A DNA stretch of 55,239 nucleotides from Chitinophaga pinensis (GTDB lineage Bacteria; Bacteroidota; Bacteroidia; NS11-12g; UBA955), in contig CAMBXL010000014.1 in the NCBI GenBank assembly GCA_945871905.1, forward strand, positions 1 to 55,239, given 5' to 3'. This document shows, one piece after another, positions 34,515 through 43,076 of this stretch. How positions within the stretch are numbered: the stretch's first letter is position 1; each line of letters opens with the position of its first letter. The position numbers and the translations under genes are program-made. Under the pieces are notes generated by a model, which was given only the letters and a program-made list of their open reading frames with translations, did no database searches and had not been told where the DNA came from.

Positions 34515-35036
34515 ATGAGTAAAAAACTTCTTATCTATGGACTTGCTTTTGGTAGTGCATGTGCCGCCATCAGCTTTGTGTATTTCTCTGCTGCGGTCTA
34601 TAAACAACCCCTCTTTATTCAGTCTATTTTTATTATTTCTGAATGGTTGCTCTTGCCAATTATTGCCATTTCTTTGTTTTTCAGGTCTATTAAACAAATG
34701 AATACTGAGTCTTTTACTATGGGAAGAGCCGTTTTTACAGGTTTTCTTTTAAGTATTATTATGTCTGCTGCCGTCTCTTTGGTGTTTACATACATCTTAC
34801 AATTCAAACCTGAACTTATTGCTCAAATTATTGATTACAAAAATGGGTTGATACTCATTAAAGCAAAACAGTTAAACAGAACACCTGAAGAAATCAAAAA
34901 TGCTTTAGATAATATTAAATTTGCTTACAACTCAAGTGCACAATTTATCAATCAAATATTTTTAGGAGCTTCCCGTGGTTTGTTTTTTAGTGCCATCATT
35001 GCTTATATTATGAAAGCCAAGATTAATAGAGATTGA
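34515..35036 (+). CDS. DUF4199 family membrane protein
   Basis: The 173-residue protein has four predicted membrane spans, with the first at residues 5-27, the second at 35-56, the third at 72-95 and the last at 147-165. A soluble loop with LNRTPEEIKNALD lies between the last two. This is the layout of DUF4199, common in Bacteroidota, function unknown. The stop overlaps the start of the acyltransferase gene by four bases. Confidence 0.78.
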   Translation: MSKKLLIYGLAFGSACAAISFVYFSAAVYKQPLFIQSIFIISEWLLLPIIAISLFFRSIKQMNTESFTMGRAVFTGFLLSIIMSAAVSLVFTYILQFKPELIAQIIDYKNGLILIKAKQLNRTPEEIKNALDNIKFAYNSSAQFINQIFLGASRGLFFSAIIAYIMKAKINRD

Positions 35037-35755
35037 AAAAGATAGTATCGCATATTTTCTTTGTTTGGTTTGCGCTTTGCTTTGCAGGACTTTTTCTTGC
35101 ATTCTATCCCTTGTTTTTAATTTTTTTAGCACATCCGTTCCTTTATCCTGTTGCCAATGTGTTAAGGAAAATATGGGCTTGGTTGGTTTTGTTTTTAGGA
35201 TTTAGTTTCCCCTTTTATAAACGCTATAAGGCTCATGTAAGTCAACCTTGTATTTATGTGGCAAACCACAGTTCTTATCTTGATATTGTTGCTTTTGGTT
35301 TATTTTTTCCCCTCAAGTCATGTTTTATGGCAAAAGCAGAATTGGCAAAAATTCCTTTGTTTGGTATTTTTTTCAGAACAGTGGATATCGCTGTAGAAAG
35401 ACAAAGTATAAGAGGTTCACACCGTTCATTTGTTTCGGCAGCCCAAAGGCTCGACCAAGGTTACAATGTTATCGTATTTCCCGAAGGAACTATTTCTTCG
35501 CATGCCCCACAAATGAAATCTTTCAAAAATGGTGCTTTTAAATTGGCAATCGAAAAGGGAGTTTCTATTGTTCCTGTTACGTTTTATAATAATTTTAAGA
35601 TACTGCCTGATGAAAAGTTTGAGTTTTATCCTCAGTTTTTGAAGTTCAAAATTCATCGTCCTATTTCCACCAATCATCTAAATATAGAACAAGCAGATGA
35701 GCTTAAAACTAAAATTTATCGTATTATTGAAGACGATTTAAACTCTATAAAATAA
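35033..35755 (+). CDS. Lysophospholipid acyltransferase (PlsC-like)
   Basis: The 240-residue protein starts at a TTG within TTGA and has an N-terminal membrane hairpin. It carries the acyltransferase motifs NHSSYLD (NHxxxxD), FFRTVDIAVER, FPEGTIS (FPEGT) and VPVTFYN. It adds an acyl chain to lyso-phosphatidic acid or a similar acceptor at the inner membrane. The exact acceptor is not certain. Confidence 0.88.
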   Translation: MKKIVSHIFFVWFALCFAGLFLAFYPLFLIFLAHPFLYPVANVLRKIWAWLVLFLGFSFPFYKRYKAHVSQPCIYVANHSSYLDIVAFGLFFPLKSCFMAKAELAKIPLFGIFFRTVDIAVERQSIRGSHRSFVSAAQRLDQGYNVIVFPEGTISSHAPQMKSFKNGAFKLAIEKGVSIVPVTFYNNFKILPDEKFEFYPQFLKFKIHRPISTNHLNIEQADELKTKIYRIIEDDLNSIK

Positions 35756-35759
35756 CAGT

Positions 35760-36056
35760 ATGCAAATTACAGACGAAAAAATAAATCAATTGGCACATTT
35801 GTCTCGCTTAACGTTTGATAATAATGAAAAAGCAAAAATTAAGCAAGATTTGGAGCGAATTTTAGAGCTTTGTGAAAGTCTTAATAAAATTGATACAGAG
35901 GGTGTTGAACCCCTTATTCACATGACCAATTCTGTGAATATTGTGAGAGAAGACAACCCTCATCAGGAATTTAGTCGTGAAGAGTTGTTGAAAAATGCCC
36001 CTAAAAAAGATTCGGATTATTTCAGAGTGCCAAAAGTAATAGAACAAGCCAAATAA
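35760..36056 (+). CDS. gatC: Asp-tRNA(Asn)/Glu-tRNA(Gln) amidotransferase subunit C
   Basis: The 98-residue protein has [35 protein letters not shown], and [20 protein letters not shown] with a final YFRVPKVI. These are the hallmarks of GatC, which stabilises GatAB in converting mischarged Glu-tRNA(Gln) or Asp-tRNA(Asn). gatA and gatB are not in the window. The gene sits between the acyltransferase and the ABC ATPase with small spacings. Confidence 0.93.
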   Translation: MQITDEKINQLAHLSRLTFDNNEKAKIKQDLERILELCESLNKIDTEGVEPLIHMTNSVNIVREDNPHQEFSREELLKNAPKKDSDYFRVPKVIEQAK

Positions 36057-36766
36057 TGTCACACTTAATTGACATAAAAGGCGTTCAAAAGGTTTATAAG
36101 CTGGGTACAGAACTGGTTTATGCCCTCAGGCACATTGATTTGAATGTTGTCAAAGGGGAGTATATAGCCTTAATGGGGCCCTCTGGTTCGGGTAAGTCAA
36201 CTTTAATGAATATTATTGGTTGCTTGGACACTGCGTCGAGCGGAACTTATATTTTAAATGGTACGAATGTTAGCCAAATGACTGAACAACACTTGGCTGA
36301 AATACGAAACAAAGAAATTGGTTTTGTCTTCCAAACCTTTAATTTAATGCCTAGAATGTCTGCCATTGAAAATGTGGCGTTGCCTTTGATTTATGCAGGC
36401 GTTTCCAAAAAAGAAAGACTTCTCAAAGCCGAAGAAGTTTTAATAAAAGTAGGACTCAAAGACAGGATGTTTCACAAGCCAAATGAATTGTCGGGCGGAC
36501 AAAGACAGCGTGTTGCCATAGCAAGAAGTTTGGTTAATAATCCAAGTATTTTGTTGGCAGATGAACCTACGGGGAACTTGGATTCCAAAACATCAGTTGA
36601 AATTATGACCCTGTTTGAAGAAATCCATCAGAACGGAAATACAGTCGTTCTAGTAACGCACGAGGAAGATATTGCAGCTTATGCCAAACGAATAGTTAGA
36701 CTGAGAGATGGAAAAGTTGAATTAGATGAACAAAATTTGAAACCAAACTCAAATTTAATTGTTTAA
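36056..36766 (+). CDS. ABC transporter ATP-binding protein (MacB/LolD type)
   Basis: The 236-residue ATPase has Walker [10 protein letters not shown], the Q-loop VFQTFNLMP, the signature [15 protein letters not shown], Walker [12 protein letters not shown] and the H-loop VTHE. NLD after Walker B and length fit the MacB/LolD/FtsE cluster, which drives lipoprotein sorting or peptide export together with a FtsX-like permease. The permease is not adjacent. Its ATG overlaps the gatC stop by one base. Confidence 0.9.
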   Translation: MSHLIDIKGVQKVYKLGTELVYALRHIDLNVVKGEYIALMGPSGSGKSTLMNIIGCLDTASSGTYILNGTNVSQMTEQHLAEIRNKEIGFVFQTFNLMPRMSAIENVALPLIYAGVSKKERLLKAEEVLIKVGLKDRMFHKPNELSGGQRQRVAIARSLVNNPSILLADEPTGNLDSKTSVEIMTLFEEIHQNGNTVVLVTHEEDIAAYAKRIVRLRDGKVELDEQNLKPNSNLIV

Positions 36767-36786
36767 TCAAATTAGTTTTATAGAAA

Positions 36787-37332
36787 ATGAAAATTTATAC
36801 CAAAAAAGGCGATCAGGGTTCCACTTCATTAATAGGTGGTGACAGAGTTTTAAAATCACACGTTAGGATAGAGGCATACGGAACGATTGATGAACTGAAT
36901 TCACACATTGGTATATTAAGGTCTTTTGTAAATGACGATATTAATCCGTTTATTTTAAAGGAATTACAAGATAGATTGTTTACAATAGGAAGTATTTTGG
37001 CTTCTGCACCGGACAGTAAAATGGTTGTGCCTGATTTGCACACCACTGACACCGAAATGTTAGAACAAGCTATTGATAAAATGAATGAGGAATTACCAGT
37101 ATTAAGAACATTTATATTGCCAGCAGGTAGTATGCACATAGCGCAATGTCACGTGGTGAGATGTGTGTGTAGACGCGCCGAAAGATTAGTAGTGAATCTT
37201 AACGAAATGGAACCAATTGATGAGTTGATATTACAGTATTTAAACCGTTTATCGGATTATTTATTTGTACTAGCAAGGTACATTGCTTTTGCCAATAAAA
37301 TTGAAGAAGTGTCTTGGTTACCAAGAAAATAA
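36787..37332 (+). CDS. ATP:cob(I)alamin adenosyltransferase (PduO type)
   Basis: The 181-residue enzyme has the start KIYTKKGDQGSTSLIGGDRV, AYGTIDELNSHIG and the C-terminal CHVVRCVCRRAERLVV, with YLNRLSDYLFVLARY. These are hallmarks of the PduO/MMAB family, which makes adenosylcobalamin. That is the cofactor of methylmalonyl-CoA mutase, whose B12 subunit is at 8751. It follows the ABC ATPase with 20 bases between. Confidence 0.92.
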   Translation: MKIYTKKGDQGSTSLIGGDRVLKSHVRIEAYGTIDELNSHIGILRSFVNDDINPFILKELQDRLFTIGSILASAPDSKMVVPDLHTTDTEMLEQAIDKMNEELPVLRTFILPAGSMHIAQCHVVRCVCRRAERLVVNLNEMEPIDELILQYLNRLSDYLFVLARYIAFANKIEEVSWLPRK

Positions 37333-37342
37333 GGTTTTATCC

Positions 37343-38026
37343 TTATTCTTTTCCTGTTAATTTATTTTTGTAATACATCGCCTCTTGGTAGTCAGGATTA
37401 ATTGCTAATGCTGAATCTAAGAAAGGGATGACTGCACTTTTGTTAAGTGTTGTTTTTGCTTTGTCTAAGTAGCAAAGCGATTTGATATCAACCATTTGGG
37501 TGTTGTTTTCATCAACATTAACCTCTACCAATTCTGGTTTAGTTGATGGATTATATAAAATGCTATTTGCAACTTTACTGTATTCCTCAATATTTCCCTC
37601 AGAGGCATAAGTGGTTGCATACATGTACAAGTGTTTGTTTAGTCCTGATATTTTGTGGGCTTTCAAAAGGTGTTCTCTAGACTCATTGATTTTGCCTTGA
37701 GCGCTCAGAAATACACTTTTATATTCTAGTAATTGTGCTTTGTTTGGATTGATTTGAAGTCCTTTTTCAACGATTTTCTCACCAGCAGAAAAATTTCTTA
37801 GTTTCTTAATATAAAAGAAAGACAAACTGTCGTAATAAGCTTCAATATTGGAAGTGTCCTCAATTATCAAATGATTAAGGGCTACCACTGCGGTCATGTA
37901 ATCATTGTTGATTAATGAATTTTGGTAAACGGTACTCCATTGCTTGTTTGCAGAAGTAGAAGGAGAATTACAGTTGCTTAGTACCAAAGAAGCAACTATT
38001 GAGAGAAAAAGGAGTCTATAAGTCAT
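37343..38026 (-). CDS. TPR-repeat lipoprotein
   Basis: The 227-residue protein has a lipoprotein signal (LLFLSIVASLVLSNC, lipobox LSNC) and several helical repeats of TPR type, for example EKGLQINPNKAQLLEYKSVF and LDSALAINPDYQEAMYYKNK. It probably acts as a scaffold in the periplasm or outer membrane. It converges with the adenosyltransferase gene, with an ATAAGG/CCTTAT hairpin between the stops (37328-37345). It is divergent from the T9SS protein. Confidence 0.78.
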   Translation of the reverse strand: MTYRLLFLSIVASLVLSNCNSPSTSANKQWSTVYQNSLINNDYMTAVVALNHLIIEDTSNIEAYYDSLSFFYIKKLRNFSAGEKIVEKGLQINPNKAQLLEYKSVFLSAQGKINESREHLLKAHKISGLNKHLYMYATTYASEGNIEEYSKVANSILYNPSTKPELVEVNVDENNTQMVDIKSLCYLDKAKTTLNKSAVIPFLDSALAINPDYQEAMYYKNKLTGKE

Positions 38027-38052
38027 ATTGGGTATAATATCTTAATTTTGGG

Positions 38053-38060
38053 CAAATGTA
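38053..38060 (-). promoter_or_regulatory. -7 box of the TPR lipoprotein gene
   Basis: The minus strand reads TACATTTG, matching TAnnTTTG, 26 bases before the ATG at 38026. It is back to back with the promoter of the T9SS protein gene. Confidence 0.45.
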
Positions 38061-38069
38061 GTAAAATTG

Positions 38070-38100
38070 TTGTAAAAACCATGTCATAATATTATTTTTG
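38070..38100 (+). promoter_or_regulatory. Promoter of the large T9SS protein
   Basis: TTG (38070-38072), 20 bases, then TATTTTTG (38093-38100). The TTG start codon follows after only eight bases. Confidence 0.6.
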
Positions 38101-38108
38101 TAGAGTAT

Positions 38109-41100
38109 TTGAAAGTTAAAATTTATCATATCGTTCTCGTTTTGTTATTGTTTATAATGGGCAATAAATTGCAAGCACAATGTGGTTCGATTTATATTTC
38201 TGCCACTGATACTGCTTTTTGTTCACCTAAAGCTGTTACATTTACAGTGGTTAACTATCCCAACAATACTACATTTGAGTGGGATTTTGGATCGGGATTT
38301 GTTAGTGGTCCAGCGTCCTATTCAAAATTGTATTCAACAAGTGGTTTTTTTGATGTTAAAGTCAAAATGACTTTTCAGGATGGAAGTAACTGTACTTTAA
38401 ATTATGCTAGATTTATTAACTCTCGTCCAAACCCAATTCCTCAATTTTCAGCTTCTAGGCTGTCAATGTGTAATAATTTAGACAGTATTATAATCCTAGA
38501 CGTCACGCCCAATACGGCCAAAAGAGACTGGTTAATAGAGAATAATGCTTATAACAGTACAGGCGTTTCAATTGTTGAAAGATTAACATTTCCTTATGGT
38601 TATAAAAACATGACCATGTTTGTAGAAGACAAGTTTGGTTGTAAAGGCAAAAGAAAGTTTGACAGCGCGTTTTATTTGCCACCACCTATTCAAGTAGATT
38701 TTGAAGCATCAAGAACTACGGGTTGTGTTCCTGCTTCTATCAATTTTACTAACAGGTCTGTATTAAACGGAAATGCCATGTCATCTTGGAATTGGTCTTT
38801 CCTGGGAGCTGCAAACCCAAGTTCAAATTCATCCAATCCTTCGGGAGTGCTTTATAATGCTGTTGATACATACAGTGTTAAATTAATTGGTACTACTATT
38901 TATGGTTGTAGTGATACCATTGTAAAGCGTAACTATTTTAGTTTTGGGCAAAGCGTAAATATAGTTGCGACTTTATCTACCAATAATATGTGTGCTAGTT
39001 CAGTGCTTAATTTGTCGCATACTAACATCCGCAATCCGAGTCCAGTTCTAAATATTACACCAGCAACCTTCACGGTTTTAAGTTCAAATGCCAATAACAG
39101 TTTAATTAAGTTTAACGAACCTGGGATATACAGCATAGAAATTACCGATGAAAAATTCACCTGTGTATCGCGCCGAAATTTGGTTGATGCCATAACTATT
39201 AATGGCCCAGTGGCTAGGTTTAGTCTCAACGAAAATAAAAGTTGTGTCAAACCAGATACATTTATTGCGGTCAATAGCTCTAGCCTACAGCCTGGCTCAA
39301 CAGCGAATGTGAGGTGGGAGTTAAGTTATGATTCATTGCCTAATTTAGTCATTCAAAGTGGTACAGGCGATACTATCAAATTGATAGGAACTGTTTTAGC
39401 AATATACAGAGTTAAGCAGGTTTTGACAGGTTCTAATGGATGTTCGGACAGTATTATCAGGCCTAGTGCATTTGAAATACAAAAAATGTTGCCGGCTTTT
39501 GATTGGGCTACACAACCATCCTGTCCAGGAGAATTGGTTAGTTTTATCAATCAAACTGCTCCAGGGACGTCAAAAATCAAAAACCGTTATCAATGGACTT
39601 TTTATAATTTAAATCAATCAGTTATAAAAAGGGACACGGCCAAAAATCCGAGATTGGCATTCCCTTCACCGGGAAGGTTTAAAGTGAAATTGCTGGCATT
39701 TAATAATTTGGGTTGTCGCGATTCTATATCCGTTGATACAGTTAAAATAATCGATCCAACGCCTCAGTTTACAATTTCAGATACCAATATTTGCTTCACT
39801 CAAAATAGATCTAGTAGAATTAAGTTTTCTGCGATTTATCCGGATTCAGTTTCTAGAAAAAAATATGTGCATCTTTGGAGCTTAGCCCATCAAGATTCAA
39901 GTAAAATAGTTTACACCGTTGGAGGTGACACCGCTAATTTTTGGGGAATGTTGCCTGGAGTTTACAATGTGTATTATTGGCGATTTTCAAATTTAACAGG
40001 AGCCTGTAGGGATACTTTTTTCTTGCAACAAAAAATCAGAGTAAGTGGCGTATCTTATAAACTCTCTCTAGATTCAATCCCTAATTGTTATCCATTTGTG
40101 GCAGACCTCAGTGCCACTCCAATGTTTAATTACAATTTCAAAAACTCCTTAGGGAAAAGTTCATTCGTTAAGTGGATTAATTATTATGACACTAGTTTGG
40201 TTTCTATTCGTTTGCCCAATCAAGAAAATACCAAAGCTTATGTTAAAAAAGCAGGAAATTTTCGTTTTGACCTTAATGTAAATCATGCTTCAGGTTGTTC
40301 CGAACGATTTAGTTCGCCAACTATTTATGCGGGCTTAGTGGCAAGCTTCAATACAAGTAATCGTTGGAACTGGGCTTGTAAAGGGAAATCAATTGATTTT
40401 ATAAATATATCAGACCAACGATTTACAGGTTATAAATGGCATGTCGTTGACACCAATAATCAACACAGCATTTTCCCTAATGACACGGCCAAAAATGTAA
40501 AAATGGTATTTACTCGAAGAGGTTTTTTTAGCGTTCATTTGATAGGTTATGGCAATGGAAATTGCAATGATACTTTTAAGTCTGGCGTTTATGTAACAGA
40601 TGCTTTAGCAAGTTTTACAAGCAGTGATACCAATACGTATTGCGCGCCCTCTTTGGTGAGATTGTCTGCTAAGCAATCCAATGAAATTATTTATTACAAA
40701 TGGATGGTTGATGGCGATACATTATACAACCGTCAACCAAATATTGGATATGTAATTAACAGCAATACAGGACTTGATGGGCTGCCTGTGTCATTGATGG
40801 TTAGCAATAGAGCTTGTAATGATACATTGGAAATTAAAGATTTCTTTAAAGTGATTGGACCAATACCAAAATTTAGTTTGTTAAACAATGTGGGTTGTGA
40901 ATTGCTAAACGTTCAATTTGTTAATGAAAGTAAATATTTTAGCACTTTTAATATAGAATATGGCGATGGTTCTGCTCTTGACTCTAGCAGTATAAGTAGT
41001 CACAAATATAGTATATTCGACCGTGCATTGCCTTCGCAAAAATACAAACCTATACTGTCTACAGTTGATTCATTTGGTTGTATAGCCAATTACTCATCTC

Positions 41101-43034
41101 CCGAAGTTACGGTTTACAGAGCCCCTGAAGCTAGATTTACAATTGACAGAGACAGTGGTTGTGCTGATTTAGATGTTAAATTTAGGAATGTTTCCATAAG
41201 TGCTGTTAATTTTAGGTGGGATTTTAATAGCGATGGGGTTGTAGATAATACACAGTTTGCTCCTAATCATCAATATACTGCGGGTTTTTATCGACCAACA
41301 TTAGTGGCACTGTCGGCTAATGCGTGTTCAGATACTTTCAAATATGCATCAGATATTAAAGCTTTTGCAAATCCGAATGTTACTATATCTAGTTCAAAAG
41401 ATACTATTTGCTATAACAGTAATGTTTCTTTTGCTGCATCGGTTCTTAGTACCCACTCAAAAGTGAAAAAATGGAAATGGGATTTTGGGAACCACATGTT
41501 GCAAAATGATACCTCTACGACACAAAATCCTAATTATACTTTTGTAAGAACCCGTTTGAATATGGTTTCCTTATTGGTGGAGGATAATAATAAGTGTTTT
41601 GATACCATAGAGAAATTTATATATGTTCACGACACCACTGGTCCCAAATCTGAACCTATGCATTTTGTAAGTGTAGTAAATACTACTGGCATTCATATTC
41701 AATGGACTAAGTCATTAATACCTAATTATTTAGGTTATAAGCTTTATCGAGATAATTCAGGTCTTTCATTAGTGTATTCAACAAATAACAGAAACGATAC
41801 TTTACGAACAATTACCAATGGTGTTGATGTTGGGAATAGTCGTTATTGTTATGCTATTAGAACACAAGATTTGTGTACTCACATAGGTAAACCAAACTAT
41901 CCTCATTGTACTATATTGTTGCAAGTAGCAGATTCTATCAATAAATTGGTGTTAAGTTGGTTGCCTTATGAAGGTTGGGGTAATGGAATGGTAGAGCGTT
42001 ACAGGATTTATAAAAAAGAATTAAATGGTACCTTCAAACTAGTGGATTCAACCACAAGAACAACTTATGTTGATGACAGATTGTGTCCTAAATCTTATTG
42101 TTATTATGTTGTAGCTGTTCAAAAAAATGGCAGATGGACCTCAACCAGTAATGAAGTTTGTAAAACATCCAAATACATTAAACCTTTACAGGCGGTAAAA
42201 ACAATAAAAACTACAGTTTTAAACAATGGAAATACCTACACACATTGGGAGCCGTACAAATTTTCTAAGCATATTAACAGATATGTTATTTCAAGGTACG
42301 ATGATGGTTTAGGGAAATACAGTACTTATGCTTTGGTCGATTCTACTGGTTATATTGATGACAATTCAAATTTATATACGAATATCAATGCTTACACTTA
42401 TTGGGTTAGGGTTGAAGATCATTGTGGAAATTTGTCTCCGGAGAGTAAGCCTAATACAACCGTTTTATTAAAAGGTAAGTCGGTAGATTTTATTGCTAAA
42501 ATCAATTGGTCTCCCTATCAAAAATGGGAAAGTGGGGTTAAGCAATACGATATTTTATTCAGAGACAATGGCGGATTTAAATTAGTCGGTTCTGTAAGTG
42601 GTTCTGCTCCTTCACTTGAGTTTGATTACAAGGATAAGGAGATGGATGATTCACTGTGTTTTAAAATTAGAGCTATTAAGGATACAAGTATCAATGTTGA
42701 AAGTTTGTCAAACATAGTATGCTTTATCTCTGATCCACAAATGCATGTGCCAAATGCTTTTACGCCAAACGGGGATTATATTAATGATGTCTTTATTCCA
42801 AGGTCAATTTTGATATTCAATCAAACAGGAAATCCTATTTTGGATTATCATTTAGAAATTTTTAATCGTTGGGGACAAAAGGTGTTTGAAACCGACGATG
42901 TTAGAAAAGGGTGGGATGGAACCTATATGGGTTCACCATGTACAGAAGGTGCTTATATTTACAGGTTAAGAGGGCTAGGACTTGATGGAATTACTAGATT
43001 TAATCTACAAGGCAATGTTACACTTTTGAGATAA
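38109..43034 (+). CDS. Very large secreted PKD-type protein with T9SS type B sorting domain
   Basis: The 1641-residue protein starts at TTG with a signal peptide (KIYHIVLVLLLFIMGNKLQAQ). Roughly residues 25-1200 form many PKD-like beta domains, recognised by repeats such as FEWDFGSGFVSGP, FRWDFNSDGVVD and WKWDFGNHMLQND. Residues 1200-1540 look like fibronectin type III-like units (IQWTKSLIPNYLGYKLYRD, LSWLPYEGWGNG). The last ~90 residues (VPNAFTPNGDYINDVFIP, FNRWGQKVFET, GWDGTYMG, EGAYIYRLRG) are the type B gliding-motility-associated sorting domain. It is probably an adhesin or matrix protein exported by type IX secretion. Ligand unknown. Confidence 0.92.
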   Translation: MKVKIYHIVLVLLLFIMGNKLQAQCGSIYISATDTAFCSPKAVTFTVVNYPNNTTFEWDFGSGFVSGPASYSKLYSTSGFFDVKVKMTFQDGSNCTLNYARFINSRPNPIPQFSASRLSMCNNLDSIIILDVTPNTAKRDWLIENNAYNSTGVSIVERLTFPYGYKNMTMFVEDKFGCKGKRKFDSAFYLPPPIQVDFEASRTTGCVPASINFTNRSVLNGNAMSSWNWSFLGAANPSSNSSNPSGVLYNAVDTYSVKLIGTTIYGCSDTIVKRNYFSFGQSVNIVATLSTNNMCASSVLNLSHTNIRNPSPVLNITPATFTVLSSNANNSLIKFNEPGIYSIEITDEKFTCVSRRNLVDAITINGPVARFSLNENKSCVKPDTFIAVNSSSLQPGSTANVRWELSYDSLPNLVIQSGTGDTIKLIGTVLAIYRVKQVLTGSNGCSDSIIRPSAFEIQKMLPAFDWATQPSCPGELVSFINQTAPGTSKIKNRYQWTFYNLNQSVIKRDTAKNPRLAFPSPGRFKVKLLAFNNLGCRDSISVDTVKIIDPTPQFTISDTNICFTQNRSSRIKFSAIYPDSVSRKKYVHLWSLAHQDSSKIVYTVGGDTANFWGMLPGVYNVYYWRFSNLTGACRDTFFLQQKIRVSGVSYKLSLDSIPNCYPFVADLSATPMFNYNFKNSLGKSSFVKWINYYDTSLVSIRLPNQENTKAYVKKAGNFRFDLNVNHASGCSERFSSPTIYAGLVASFNTSNRWNWACKGKSIDFINISDQRFTGYKWHVVDTNNQHSIFPNDTAKNVKMVFTRRGFFSVHLIGYGNGNCNDTFKSGVYVTDALASFTSSDTNTYCAPSLVRLSAKQSNEIIYYKWMVDGDTLYNRQPNIGYVINSNTGLDGLPVSLMVSNRACNDTLEIKDFFKVIGPIPKFSLLNNVGCELLNVQFVNESKYFSTFNIEYGDGSALDSSSISSHKYSIFDRALPSQKYKPILSTVDSFGCIANYSSPEVTVYRAPEARFTIDRDSGCADLDVKFRNVSISAVNFRWDFNSDGVVDNTQFAPNHQYTAGFYRPTLVALSANACSDTFKYASDIKAFANPNVTISSSKDTICYNSNVSFAASVLSTHSKVKKWKWDFGNHMLQNDTSTTQNPNYTFVRTRLNMVSLLVEDNNKCFDTIEKFIYVHDTTGPKSEPMHFVSVVNTTGIHIQWTKSLIPNYLGYKLYRDNSGLSLVYSTNNRNDTLRTITNGVDVGNSRYCYAIRTQDLCTHIGKPNYPHCTILLQVADSINKLVLSWLPYEGWGNGMVERYRIYKKELNGTFKLVDSTTRTTYVDDRLCPKSYCYYVVAVQKNGRWTSTSNEVCKTSKYIKPLQAVKTIKTTVLNNGNTYTHWEPYKFSKHINRYVISRYDDGLGKYSTYALVDSTGYIDDNSNLYTNINAYTYWVRVEDHCGNLSPESKPNTTVLLKGKSVDFIAKINWSPYQKWESGVKQYDILFRDNGGFKLVGSVSGSAPSLEFDYKDKEMDDSLCFKIRAIKDTSINVESLSNIVCFISDPQMHVPNAFTPNGDYINDVFIPRSILIFNQTGNPILDYHLEIFNRWGQKVFETDDVRKGWDGTYMGSPCTEGAYIYRLRGLGLDGITRFNLQGNVTLLR

Positions 43035-43055
43035 GCGTAACATCCCCTATCTTTG
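43025..43055 (+). promoter_or_regulatory. Promoter of ffh
   Basis: TTTG (43025-43028), 19 bases, then TATCTTTG (43048-43055): an exact match, with its -33 part inside the last codons of the T9SS protein gene. The ATG of ffh follows 21 bases later. Confidence 0.65.
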
Positions 43056-43056
43056 C

Positions 43057-43072
43057 GAGGTATTTTTACCTC
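43057..43072 (+). repeat. Inverted repeat just upstream of the ffh start
   Basis: GAGGTA (43057-43062), TTTT, TACCTC (43067-43072) can form a six-base hairpin ending four bases before the ATG at 43077. It occupies most of the predicted short leader, where a ribosome would bind. Confidence 0.45.
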
Positions 43073-43076
43073 AACT

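Noticed and set aside
43053-43076. Upstream TTG start for Ffh
   Set aside because: The TTG lies within the -7 box TATCTTTG, so it would not be in the mRNA. The ATG at 43077 matches the family start.
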